Shown here: positions 35,220 through 46,933 of the stretch, one piece after another
Layout: every line of letters begins with the position of its first letter
How positions within the stretch are numbered: position 1 is the stretch's first letter
Source: Paulownia fortunei
Lineage: Eukaryota; Streptophyta; Magnoliopsida; Lamiales; Paulowniaceae
Assembly (NCBI GenBank): GCA_019321725.1
Contig: CM033110.1
Span: forward strand, 3,093,278-3,157,277
Reading direction: 5' to 3'
Length of the DNA: 64,000 nt
Position numbers and translations under genes: made by a program
Notes under the pieces: model-generated
Told to the model about the DNA's origin: nothing
Database searches by the model: none
What the model saw: only the letters and a program-made list of their open reading frames with translations

Positions 35220-37369
35220 AAATTTCGAAAAATGTTTATATTTTGAACAATTTCATGATAAAACTTATAAATTTTGGCCAGATTTTTTTATCTATGCCTA
35301 AATTCAACTGAAATTATAATCGAGTCAATAGATGGTGGGTTAAAATTACAAAACTTATAAATAAAGGGTGAAAGATGAAACTAGGATGATAAACATATTT
35401 CATGCATGGTCAACATAAAACTTCTATGATTCACCATGGAATTTCAAGACTAAAATATAATATTTCAACAACTTATAATCTAAACGTACATTAGCTCAAT
35501 TATTTCCATAAAAGTTACATTTCTTAAGGCCAATTGATTAGAAAACTTGTAAAGTAAATTACAAATATGACCTCATATATATTGAAAATTCAAGATTTTC
35601 GCTCTCCAAACTCGAGGTATAATTTAGTTTCACTGTGAATCTTCTTATATTTTACTTATAAGTTGATATATTATGAGGGGATTTAATTTACTAAATTATA
35701 TTTATTATAAAAAATTGGAAGGAGAATTGGAAATAAATATTTGGCATCGGAAGAAATATGATGAAAATTGGATGGATATCGTATCTTTCTATTTGACATT
35801 TATGATAAAACTCTCGTATCAATTAGAACTTTTACAAAGACTCATTTGCAATTTAACAATATCAGCAAATCTCAATTACCAAAATAATTTTGACTCATTG
35901 AACTCATAAAATTCATCTAAATCTTGTAATTAATATAGTGGTCCAATAAAATTGTTAATTACCAGAAAAAAAAATCAAAAATTAGAGAAAACACAGACTC
36001 AACAACTAATTAATATTCCCAACGGTCAAATGAAACCTATTTTAGCAAGTGTAGCCATCTACAGGATGATTTGCCAACAGTAGATTTTGCAAGAAAGTAG
36101 GTTTCCAGCAATTCAATGTCAGATTAAAATTGGCTTCATGAATTTGCAGAGATGTAGACCAGGGCTAGATTTATTTTTTTAATTATTAAAAAGGTAAGGA
36201 AAGGGTGATCATCATAGCAACCTCTTTGAATAAAGTAATTGGAGTTTTGTGCCGTTATGTGGTTGTTGCAGCGAGTGTGACGATATGTGGAAGAATATAA
36301 AATTACTCGATGATTTGTGAGAATACCCAACAATTAAATAAGGAGAAAATTAAACTCTCAACCTTTTATATAATTTCAACTAAAAAAAATCGTACTCAAA
36401 AGACAACTTTTAATAGCCCAATCCTAAAAAAACAAGAATTGAAAATTACGAATATACTTCTAGAAAAGATAAAAAATTATGACTAAAAAAGTCGAAATTA
36501 CATAAGTACTCATAAGAAATAATAAAATAACAAACAAAACTCGTCCTACTAAACTAGTACTTCTTGTGGAGATCGAGTCGATCCATGACTTTCCATTCTA
36601 TTCAGATTGTATCAATCGTGTTTGCATTGAGCGTAAATACTATTGCCCAAAAGACGGACATGTCACTACAGCCCCATCAAAAAACTAATGAGATTGAAAG
36701 TAATAAGGCAGACAAGTTGAACAAATTGGTTGGACAATATGTTCCATTGCATACATCTAATTGTCTTTCCTGGGCAAAGGCGCTAATACGAGTTACAACT
36801 GCACAAGTACAGATTTGACACCTCGCCTATGATTTTAGGCTGTAAATTCTATGTTGGGTATTACTTTGATAGTTTTGAAGAAATATTTTGTTCATTTGTA
36901 TTTTTGGGAATGGGAGTGGGAAACAAAAATGTATTTGTATAAGTTGTTAGAAAATAAAAATAATGTATTTTCGAATAAAATACATTTAGATAAACTATTT
37001 CTACGTTGACATTTTTTACTGTAAATGGTTAGTAGTGTTATATTAAAATTTTAAAATATTATGTAGTTATTACAATAATGTAATGATTGAAAAATTTATA
37101 TTTATATTAAGATAATGATTAATATATATATATATATATTATTTATTCTTGTAATTGTTGGATATATATAAATATGTACTTGAATTGATATAATGATTGT
37201 AAGATATATAAAGAAGATAAAAGGGTTTCAAAAAATTAAAATTAATTTTGGAATATTTTGTAGAAATAAAAATATCATTCCCCTAAAATATACATACCAA
37301 ACACGTTTTTATTTGTAAAAGATGAAATTGTGTTTTTGAAAAACCAAACATAACCACCTAATATGTTGC
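35220..37369. other. AT-rich spacer, no gene seen
   Basis: Small frames at 35673-35909 and 36564-36818 lack any recognisable domain or context. A (TA)n tract is at 37123-37139. The homology to the proline-rich array begins at about 37370. Confidence 0.45.
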
Positions 37370-37469
37370 AAGTCTACTTTGATCATGAGAAGTTAAGCTA
37401 ACAAGTTCCTCGTCAAACCTACCCAAACTACATCCAATCAAACTAAAGACTCTTCATCACTTTCCCATC

Positions 37470-37477
37470 TATAAATA
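37470..37477 (+). promoter_or_regulatory. TATA box of proline-rich copy 4
   Basis: TATAAATA 95 bp before the ATG at 37565, in the same flanking sequence as copies 2 and 3. Confidence 0.7.
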
Positions 37478-37564
37478 TGTGACCCAAAATCTGACACTAA
37501 ATCAAAATACAACACAATTGTCTCTTTGAACTCTGAAATCAATCAATCCTCAAGAAATCCATTA

Positions 37565-37969
37565 ATGGCTACGTCTAATTTTCACTTTGTTGTATATTTA
37601 ATCATAGCAATCTCACTCTCAAGCATCCATGGAAGTTGGGCGGCGCGCAGCCTATTGCAAGCTTCTCAACCGACGCAGCCAGCATTGCCTACAATTCCAC
37701 CACTGCCCAAGGTCACATTGCCACCACTGCCCGCCGTGCCAAACCTGCCAACCGCCACACTACCACCACTGCCAAGCAGTCCTTTGCCAACTCTACCGAG
37801 TAATCCATCTCAGCTACCAAAACTCACATTGCCGCCATTGCCGACCACCATGCCCACCATCCCAAATGCGGCGCTGCCTCCACTGCCAGCTACTTCAGTG
37901 CCCACAATCCCTTCAATTCCAACTACGATGCCTTCTTTTCCCTTTCTCTCACCACCTCCCTCAAACTAG
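37565..37969 (+). CDS. Proline/leucine-rich secreted cell-wall-type protein, copy 4 (intact, inverted)
   Basis: 134 residues, single exon. An ATG 39 bp upstream is in frame, but the start at 37565 (MATSNFHFVVYLIIAISLSS) is chosen because it aligns with copies 2 and 3. It has a signal peptide to about SWA/AR, the linker ARSLLQASQPTQ, then IPPLP/LPPLP/TIPS repeats ending FLSPPPSN. The mature part again lacks Asp, Glu, Cys, Trp and Tyr. It is the only copy on the plus strand. Its 3' flank (37970-38470) matches, in reverse, the 3' flanks of copies 1-3, and ends at the CACTA terminus at 38475. The product is probably an apoplastic structural protein, inferred from composition and signal peptide. 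Both copies 3 and 4 appear functional. Confidence 0.85.
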   Translation: MATSNFHFVVYLIIAISLSSIHGSWAARSLLQASQPTQPALPTIPPLPKVTLPPLPAVPNLPTATLPPLPSSPLPTLPSNPSQLPKLTLPPLPTTMPTIPNAALPPLPATSVPTIPSIPTTMPSFPFLSPPPSN

Positions 37970-38474
37970 TTCTTGAGATGATAGGCCAGCATTATTCCAT
38001 TCTCCATTTTCATTCAATATTTGTTTCCTGAATTTTTGATTTCTTCGTGCTTGTACTAACTCCCCCACTATATTTTATCTCTTGTGGAATTCTAGTTTGT
38101 GTTTTCATAGACTTGATTTTCTTCGCTATATATTTACATACAGTTGTGGGAGATTGTATTGTGATGTCATTATTATGCCATATTCACTCCCAGATTCCAA
38201 GTTAATAAAATTTTCCATATTCATTGTGTGCAAAAATCCATGATGTTTCCTTGGTGATCAAGAACTATAACAATTTCATTGCACAAGAATCTCATGACAT
38301 CAATTGAATTTTAGTCCTGTAATTTTATCTATTTTCATTTGATCCTATAAAATGTGAGAGCATATTGTATCTGTTGGAACGTAAAAAATAATATTATTCA
38401 TCTCATGCATACTCACATAATTAAGAATGCATCGGGTATATTTATACACAACAAAAATTGTTGATCCATGTATC

Positions 38475-39000
38475 CACTACAGCAAATATAATTTTTAACG
38501 ACGAAATATTTCGTTGCTAAGAACACACAATTCATCGTTAAATGCCCTTTGCGACAAATATTTTTCGTCGCCAAGCTCGTCGTTATAAGTGCATCGCGCC
38601 AACAGCTAGCGTCCAAATTGGTTGTTTTCATCGTCAAGTTCGCAACGAATTATTTTGTGGCTAAGACAATAATTTTCGTCACTAACATTGTTCTTAGTGA
38701 CGAATTCTTGAAAAATATTTTGTCGTTAAATAATCACAAATTTTTTTTTAAAAAATAAAAATTTAACTTTAGCGGCGAATTATATCTTTCGTCGCTAAAC
38801 CTAAAAGATTGGCTACGGATTTTGTATTATTTTTGTTGCAAAATTAATAAAAAAAAAATTACTTTGGTGGAGAATTTTTGATTTCGTCACCAACGTAGTG
38901 ACAATTTTGTACTTGTTTCGTCGCTAATAGAATTAATAAATATTTTTTAATAAAAACTATTAGCAAAGAAATTTCTTGATTTCGTCGTTAATTTTAAGTA
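38475..39000. repeat. Subterminal repeats of the CACTA-2 right arm
   Basis: Repeated hairpin motifs such as ACGACGAAATATTTCGTTGC (38508), GCGGCGAATTA/TCGTCGCTAA (38770-38800) and TTTCGTCGCTAAT (38917). The terminus shares CACTACAG with the left arm, but the arrays differ in sequence, as is usual for CACTA ends. Confidence 0.8.
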
Positions 39001-39224
39001 TTTTTTTTATATTATTTGTGATTTCGATCATTTTCCCTTATTTTTGCAACCTTTTTTTCAACCTATTGTTCAACCCACAACAATCACAATTACAACCATT
39101 AAGCTTCCAACAACTATTAAAATTCAACAAATTAAACACAATAAAACAACACATTAAATATATATACAACAAAATGTCTAACATACACATTAAACAAAAT
39201 ACAATAAAATACAATCATTTATAC

Positions 39225-41215
39225 TTAAACTACACTTAACAGTGGAAGTGGCGGTGGAGGTGGCGGAACTGAGAAAGATGGGGGCAGTTGGACAAGCGAC
39301 TGTAATAGACCTGGAGCTATCCTCTCAAAAGTCTGTATAATTATATAATGATCGACCTTCATCACTTGTAATTCAACCATAGTGCTCTGCAGCTCATTCT
39401 GTATGGACTTCAGTTGCTCCCTAAGTTGTACATTGGTCGGTCTGAATGATGATGCATAAGAAGAAGTGGACCTGATAGGTTTAAGCCCATTTTCAAGCCC
39501 ACGTATATACCCCAAATGTGTACCGAATACCTAATCACATACTCTATCTATAATCTGTATGTCATCCAAATTGTGAGCGTTATCATCGGTATCTTTCTAA
39601 GTTTGTGTCTATTGTTACTCCTCTCGAAATCGCACCATCTCATCCTAAAATCAATAAATATATTAAAAACTAAAATATATAGTTCAAAATAAATTGAAAA
39701 AAAATAACTAAATATATTCAATACTTACATATGCACTCTCAGCTCTCTCTCATATCCAGCATTTCATAGAGTTATAGTGTGTTTCATTAAAGATGGTGAT
39801 CTGGTCTTTTCTGCTAAATCGATTGGCCTACAAATAATATTTTATTAGATTAAAGTCAAATCAAATAATAATTTTATTGAAACTAAATAGTTTACACTTA
39901 CACCATCATAACTATATTGTAGAAAGGACTTTGAACCTCCACGATGATTGTATGGTAGCTTATCATGATTTGTGGAGTTTAATTCTGAACATTTCTGCAG
40001 AAAAAAAAGAAGTTAATTTGTAAGAAATAAAGTTAATTATTAAATATAAGATTTAACTAAGTTACATAACTATATTTCTAGTTTTTCTAATAGTGAAAAA
40101 TCAATTTTAGACTGTTAAGCTATATTTGCTCAATTTTGTTCAGTCATACTCGGGGATTCTTATTTTTCAATTGCATTCAACTTTATGAATTCTTCATGTT
40201 TTTATCAAATTACTAAGATACTTAAGAGACTTAAATAAATCTAAATAAAGAAACAAGAAATAGTAAAGATGAATAAGATGGTGATACTAGATAAGTGACC
40301 AAGTGTAATATATAGTACCTCATTTAGCCATTATTTTAGCTAAAACATGGTTAAATACTATTAGCTCATAAGATCAAATAGTCAATCAATTTGATTTAAT
40401 TAAGTTTATTAGCTAAAACTTAGAATCTATTAATATAAAAATTACCTTAAATTCATCAGACTTGAACAATTTGCACAAATACTCTCAATCAGATTTGAAC
40501 AATTTGCACAAATACTCACAATCCCCTGAAGTCTCACACAAATCATTGGGCATTTGTTTTAATTGATCATCCCAAGATAGGTGCTTGAGATTTTTGTAAT
40601 ATTTATGTATCTTTTAACAGTAGTTGCGGTATCAGGCACTCATCAGTTTATAGGCCTCCTTCCTAACCGACTCTAGTACTGTGCCAAAGTCTACATTAAG
40701 TATATATCCTACAAAGAAAAATAATTTTTTTTCAATATTTAACATATAAAATAGAACTTAAACTGATAAATACAATTTGAATACTTATACTAACTGATAA
40801 CTGATAAAAAATAACCCGCTTCTGCTCCTTTATAATCTTTTTTCAATCAGTCACTTGCAGCGGTGCAAACTTCTTGACAGCGACACCGAGTTCAATCATA
40901 AAAGATACTGCATTTGTCCCTACCAGACGGTCATCACATTTGTAAAATATGACTAGTATCTTGCCCCCGACTTCTAACTAGTATCTAAGTTTGTTTCCAC
41001 ATGTGGCTCTAGTATCTCTACACTTCTTCTGCGTAGGAGCTGCAAAAAAGTAACAAAAGTATTAAATTATTGTTCATCGTAATTATTATATAACAAAAAT
41101 TATTAATAGATATACAAAGTGAAACAAACCATTTGATGTACGCTCCTCCGTATGTATGTCTGTAGTTGCTGCATCAATAGTGGGTTGATCCTCGATCCGT
41201 TTTGGTGTCATACCT
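39225..41215 (-). pseudogene. Transposase_24/PTTA-like gene of CACTA-2
   Basis: The last exon (39225-39515) is open: a region with FRPTNVQLREQLKSIQNEL, predicted coiled coil, then a proline tail (FSVPPPPPPLPLL). This is the usual C-terminal layout of plant En/Spm Transposase_24 proteins. Further pieces lie at 39.54-40.0 kb. At 40.56-41.0 kb there is a block matching 1-480 of the window (FMIELGVAVKKFAPLQ), interrupted by stops. These proteins are thought to bind the element ends. I could not build an intact exon set, so it is called a pseudogene. Confidence 0.6.
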
Positions 41216-41579
41216 ACCAAGGAAAAATATGTGGTTAGACACATAAAATTAATAACATTCATAATAAATAGTGAGTGGAAAGAGAAATTTCATATGCATA
41301 TGTTATAAAAATTTCAATAAGTATTACTGTTATCTATTATTTTATTGATTATTAATGACATGTATATAATTATTCGTGATAATATTAAGTTATTTAAAAA
41401 ACTTATTATATGCAGTGGAAAATACAACTGTAGTCAAAAGGTGAAACATATGGTGCAACAACTGCTAGCGAATAACTGAAAAAAAAAATTCAATTTATTA
41501 AACTCAATCAAAATATATAAATACCAAACATTTAACGAGACCATGCAACAAGTAAACAAACAATTAAACTCTAAGTGCT

Positions 41580-41611
41580 TTTTGTCATCTATATATATAT
41601 ATATATATATT
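41580..41611. repeat. (TA)n microsatellite inside CACTA-2
   Basis: TA run in the spacer between the two transposase genes. CACTA-1 lacks it at the corresponding place. Confidence 0.85.
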
Positions 41612-41789
41612 ACACAAACTTCATATAGCTGGCATTTTAATTAAAAGGATCAGGAGATTAGGAGATTACAACTAAGGTAGTTACAACAACAACTAAGCAA
41701 TATTCAATCACTAACATACTGTTCAATATAGCTAATATAATAAAAATACTTAAGACAATGAAGTAAAATAAAAGTTGATAGTTGATACC

Positions 41790-44700
41790 AACAAATTAGT
41801 CACTATCATAATCAGATAGAAATATTTGCTCTTCTCCATCATTATCTAATTCAGTGTTCACGTCTTCATCATTAATAAAATTATGCATCTCCTCAGATAA
41901 ATCCTATTTGTGTATCCAATAATTCTACATGTTGAGGTTGTAAGTCTGCTCTGCAAAGATGTGGAATTACTAAATCTTTACGAACCGTTAAACTTATCTC
42001 ATTTGATGAAATTTCCTGATTAGGCTTGTTGTTGGAACTACTTTCAGGTTCAAGTTCTTCGCTATTATCATCTTCTTTTTCAGTCACTTCATATATTTCT
42101 CGATACTGCACCTTTTGTACAACTTTCTAAAATCCTCCACGCTTTATTTCATCTAAATAATAAACTTGTCTTGCTTGAGTTGCCAAAATAAAGGGGTCAT
42201 CCTCATACCATATCTTAAACATATCAATACATATAAGACCAAAATCTTGCACGACTGATTTTTTTTTTTGGGGTTACATTGAAACTAATCACATAAGAAT
42301 AAGTGTTCCTTACATCGTGACGCGTAAAAAAATTGAACAACATCCTTTAAAACTCCAAAAAAATCCAAATTATCACCGTCGTTAGATGATGGTACACTAA
42401 CCCTACTATTTTGAGTGGTCCGACTAGTATCACAAGAAATTAAATGGTGCCAAACACCATTAACAATACAAACATCATATAGTGTAACTTTAACATCAGT
42501 TCTTAATGCAAGAGAGTATAGCTCATATGTGGCCTCCGGATCTTTTAAAGTTCTTAGCCTAATCATTTTGTTCCTAAACCACTATGGAAATTTCACCTCA
42601 TAATATTACAGTATGCAGTTTGAAGGAAATTTAGCCAAAAAAATTTACAAATGTTCATTGCACAATAATATATATAATTATTATGACCTACAATCAAAAT
42701 TACGAGAAAAAATATAAATGAATTGAAAAAACTTACTTTCTATTTCGATCGACTTCTTTACAATTATTGAGAACATACCAGTGTGCTTTCTTACACAAAG
42801 TAGGAGGCAGTTTATGATTTCGCTGGCTGCTCATCGCTCTTACTTGTTGATTGAAAACACTTAAGGTGAATAAAATGGATTAACTAACATTTTTATTCCA
42901 TTCCGATCTAGTAAATTTTGTTTTAATTTGACTCATATACAAAGATGAGAAAGTTAATGCTTCATTCATAAAATATCGCTAATAGATCCTTCTGGTCTTG
43001 CCTTATTGCGAATATACTTCTTGAGCATTCCCAAATACCATTCAAAAGAGTACATCCATCGTGATGAAACCGATCTAGCTAATATGGCCTCGCGGGATAA
43101 ATAAATTGTCAAGTGAACCATAATGTCAAAAAATGCCGGAGGAAATATTCGTTCTATTTTACACAAAATGAATATTATATCATCCCCATTTTACTCAAGT
43201 CTGCAACATGTAAAGTTCTTAAAGTGAGTTTTTTGAAAAAGTCACATAACTCAACAACTGTCACACATGTCTTTTGATAAAAACTTTCGTATGGCAACTG
43301 GAAGTAATCTTTGTAAAAGAACATGACAATTATGGGTCTTTAACCCATATAACTTTCCATCATTCACATTCACATTCTTTGAAATATTTGCTGCGTAACC
43401 ATCGGGGAACTTCACAGATTTTAAAAACTGATAAAATTCACATCTTTCTTCCAAAGTCGAGGTGTAACTTGCATGTGGTTTACTGACTCTGTCCTCACTC
43501 TGCTTCAGGTGTAATTCACTCTTTATACCCATATCTTACATGTCTAACCGAGTTTTGACTGTATCCTTCAACTTTCCATCTAAACTCAACAACGTACCAA
43601 CCAGAGCTTCACAAATATTTTTCTCAATATGCATGATATCTAGATTATGTCTCAACTTCAAGTCTGACCAATACTCTAACTCAAAGAAAATCGACTTCTT
43701 AACCTAATTCATATTACCAACTGAACGTTTTAGTTTTTCAGTCACTACAGGATGTTTACCAAATGTCACTTCAGGCAATGCATCTAACTGAGTTAAAATC
43801 TCTGCACCACTAAAAGTTTGTGGCGGACCTTCGTTTTCAAACTTTCCATTAAAGCTCTTATTTTTACGTTATGAGTGCTTCAAATGTAAGAACTGATGGT
43901 GGCCTATATAACAAATTTTACTGTGCAAATCTTGACTCACTGTATCTTCAAGACATACAGGACAAGCTTTATAACCCTTAGTGCTCCACCCAAACATTGT
44001 CCCATATGTTGGAAAGTCATGAATTGTCCACATTATAGCAGCATGTAATCGAAATACTCGTTCAGTCGATACATCATATGCTTCAACCTTTTCATCCCTT
44101 AACTCATTCAATTCATTGATTAAAGGATGCAAGTACACATCTATATCTTTTCCAGATGCCTTAGGCCTAGGAATTAAAAGAGACATAATCATGTACGACG
44201 ATTTTATCATTTTTCATGGGGGAAAATTGTACGACACAAGTAAAACTAATCACATACTGTAAGTATTTGATATGTTTTCAAATGGATTCAAATTGTTAGT
44301 TGCCAACCCCAAACGAACATTTTAAGGATCATCTGCAAAAGTTTCATACAATTTGTCAAACTTCTTCCATAATTCAGCATCAACTGGGTGCCTCAATACC
44401 CCATCTATTTCAACCCTTTTTTCCTTATGCCATCTCATATATTTTGTTGTATGTTTTGATAAAAATAACCTCTTGAGTCTTGGCTACAAAGAAAAATATC
44501 AAAACACTTTTTGAGGGATTTTCTTCTTGTTGGCATCATCATACTTATAGTGGGGCTCCTTACACGTCGGACATGTATCCTTGCCCTCATGATCATCCCT
44601 AAAAAAAATGCAATCATTTTTACAAACATCTATAGATTCATGTCCCAACCCTAACTCTCTTAACATTTTCTTAGCTTCGTAATGTGAGTTAGGAATTGCA

Positions 44701-45070
44701 TTCGATTTTAGAAATATTTCTCGTAATAATTGAAGCAATATATCAAACGACTTATTGCTCCAACTATTCAACACTTTTATGTGCATTAATTTCACTAAGA
44801 AACTAAATGCAGAGAAATTTGTACAGACTGAAAATATAACTCTCGTTGTGCTTTTTCAAACATTGACATAAAACTTCCTCCCAACTCCCCTGTAAACATA
44901 TTCTCATTGTTATTCTCCTTTCGAACCCCACTTCTACCAACAGCTTCAGCATCTCTTAAGTCATTTAACATATAAAAAAAGGGTCATCTTCATCATCATC
45001 ACTGATATGTTCAACTTTATTTACAGGATCCGTATTAATAATTGGTGTAGTAACTTCTCCATGAAAAATC
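41790..45070 (-). pseudogene. TNP2-like transposase gene of CACTA-2, degenerate
   Basis: Blocks in order on the minus strand: LHIKV/NSWSNKSF...LLREIFLK with a zinc-ribbon-like CPTCKEPHYKYDD (44795-44499), HPLINELNELRDEKVEAYD and TIHDFPTYGTMFGWSTKGYK (44210-43869), LKTHNCHVLLQRLLPVAIRK (43532-43251), the DUF4218-like IFPPAFFDIMVHLTIYLSRE (43166-42966), and the DUF4216-like CIVNGVWHHLISCD (42566-42285), ending in an acidic tail near 41900. The H-x-C-H-V-L-x-Q-R-L-L-P motif is diagnostic of TNP2. Stops and shifts separate the blocks, but fewer bases are lost than in CACTA-1. Confidence 0.85.
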
Positions 45071-45725
45071 TACACTTTTTATAATCTACAAATCCCCAAT
45101 CTATAAAGGTATCCTCGAACGTAATCAAAATTAAATTAATATAAATTCCCACACCTTCGACAAGGACAATGAATTTTCGATAACCCAAATGTTATCATAT
45201 AATTCTTAGCTACGTCCAAAAATTAATTTAAACCATTTATGTATTCTGAGGCCACGCGATTCTGATTCATTATCCAATTTCAATCCATAACTATATAACC
45301 TTGTTGATGCCAGTAATTAGAGAATTAATTTAAACTATTCATGTTCATTAATGGCATGCATTGCTCCCACTTCTCCTTCTACTCTTTGGTAAGGGCCCTA
45401 TCCCAAATAAGATCGTGCACTTATTTATGGTTTTATAAGTATAACCACTTTGTTTCATGCACGTTAAAATTTTGGCAGCATCTCCCCATAGTTTTCCAAG
45501 TACACATATTACAGTGTACCCGAAGAATAAAAGGAGATACAAACCAAAATATTAATCACGTACAGAGGACAAATAACATACTAATAGAACCACAATTAAG
45601 TACATGTTCTCAAACTATCTAAATTGGACAATTCAGAATTTAACATCAAATTTTAAAATCATTAAAGATTTTAAAATTTTTTGATGCTAAATTCCAAATG
45701 GGGTCTAAGGTTTATGAATGCATAT

Positions 45726-46930
45726 GTATGATATGTATAGTTGTTATTTTTACACTTCAATAAGTCTGATATATATTTCAACTTTCAACTTTTTCATTAT
45801 AAGTTCTATTTCAATTATATCAACAAAAGGTAATTAGGGAAAATCAATACACTAGCAAATATAAATATCAAAATTTAGCTCTAGTATGCACAATCAGTCC
45901 AAAATGTGAATCGAAAGTGTATAGGAAGAAGAAAAGACAAGGAAAGAGAGAAATAGTTATATTTTTTTGTCTTTAAATGTGCTTAAGGAGATTCTTGCTT
46001 AATGAACTTATCACTTTAGAGCCGAAGGCTCGCAAATGCACAATGTCATGCGAAAAAATGAGCCAACGCTCTTCGCCCTTGGCTTATGATTGTCTGCATT
46101 GAGTTAATTATTTCTTTAACTACCTTTACAAAAATGGTTAGACAATAAGATCTCCACACAAACTGGGATTGGTACTGGAATAGCCATTGCTGTTCTAATT
46201 TATGTAAACTAAGAAAATAGAAAAAATAAGAGTTTTTGGCTGCCCTTTTGTCAACAAAACCATTGCTTCTCCAAAATTTCTAAAATAAATGAAAAAAAAA
46301 AAAAAATAAAGACAACCTACGAGCATGAGAAAATTTTGGAATCCACAGTATAAATCTAAACAAACATTATTGAGAAAACGAGCTTATGAATCTTTTTATG
46401 TCATTTCATAGGGTAATACAAACTCATGCGTGCCGTCTATCAGCCACGTCGCCAGCCGTCCGCCAGCCATACCGTCATCCTCAGACACGCCGTCAGCCAC
46501 ACCATCAGCCGTCCACCCTTAGCCATTCGATTTGCTGAAAAATCCCTCTACCACTATCGTGTGAGCCTCTTTAGGTAATTTGGTATCATTGCTTAATTTG
46601 AAATTTTTGAACTGTGCATTCAAGGTTTCAGAAGCTAAGGAACTTTGTGTGTGTGTGTGTGTGTGTGTGTGTTTTTTTAGTTTGATAATTGGCTAAGGAA
46701 CTATTTTTTTTTTTTGCTTAATTGATTTATTTTGGATGAGTAGCTAGGTTTTGGCTTCATTAGAGTTACTGCTAAGAGTTTTTGTTTATGTGAAATCAGG
46801 AGCTAAGATTTAATTCTTTTCTGTCATTTTCTTAGGTTGAGTTGTGATACCAATGTGGAATGTAATTGCCTCCCATTTCTTTTATTGCAGTCAAAATGAT
46901 TACAAATTACATGTGAACTCAGCTGATTAG
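45726..46930. other. Unassigned segment beyond the CACTA-2 homology
   Basis: From 45726 the sequence no longer matches CACTA-1. It may be the element's 5' part or foreign sequence at a rearrangement break. It includes a C-rich patch with repeated CCGTC/GCCAGCC words (46430-46520) and a (TG)n tract. No gene is supported. Confidence 0.4.
46646..46673. repeat. (TG)n microsatellite
   Basis: About 14 uninterrupted TG dinucleotides. Confidence 0.95.
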
Positions 46931-46933
46931 AAA

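Larger units (their letters stand above)
38475..45725 (-). mobile_element. CACTA-2 right arm: terminus, subterminal repeats and transposase genes
   Basis: Begins CACTACAGCAAATAT at 38475, preceded by ATC (38472-38474). Subterminal TAACGACGAAAT and TCGTCGCTAA motifs follow to about 39000. Next come the Transposase_24-like gene (39225 to about 41215) and the TNP2-like gene (41790-45070), both on the minus strand, so this terminus is the 3' end of the element. Homology to CACTA-1 ends at about 45725. The opposite end of the same insertion is probably at 21065. Confidence 0.85.

Noticed and set aside
45900..46300. Organelle-derived insertion
   Set aside because: A short frame reads ISTQTGIGTGIAIAVLIYVN, which looked like a small organelle membrane protein, but I could not match it to any chloroplast or mitochondrial gene.
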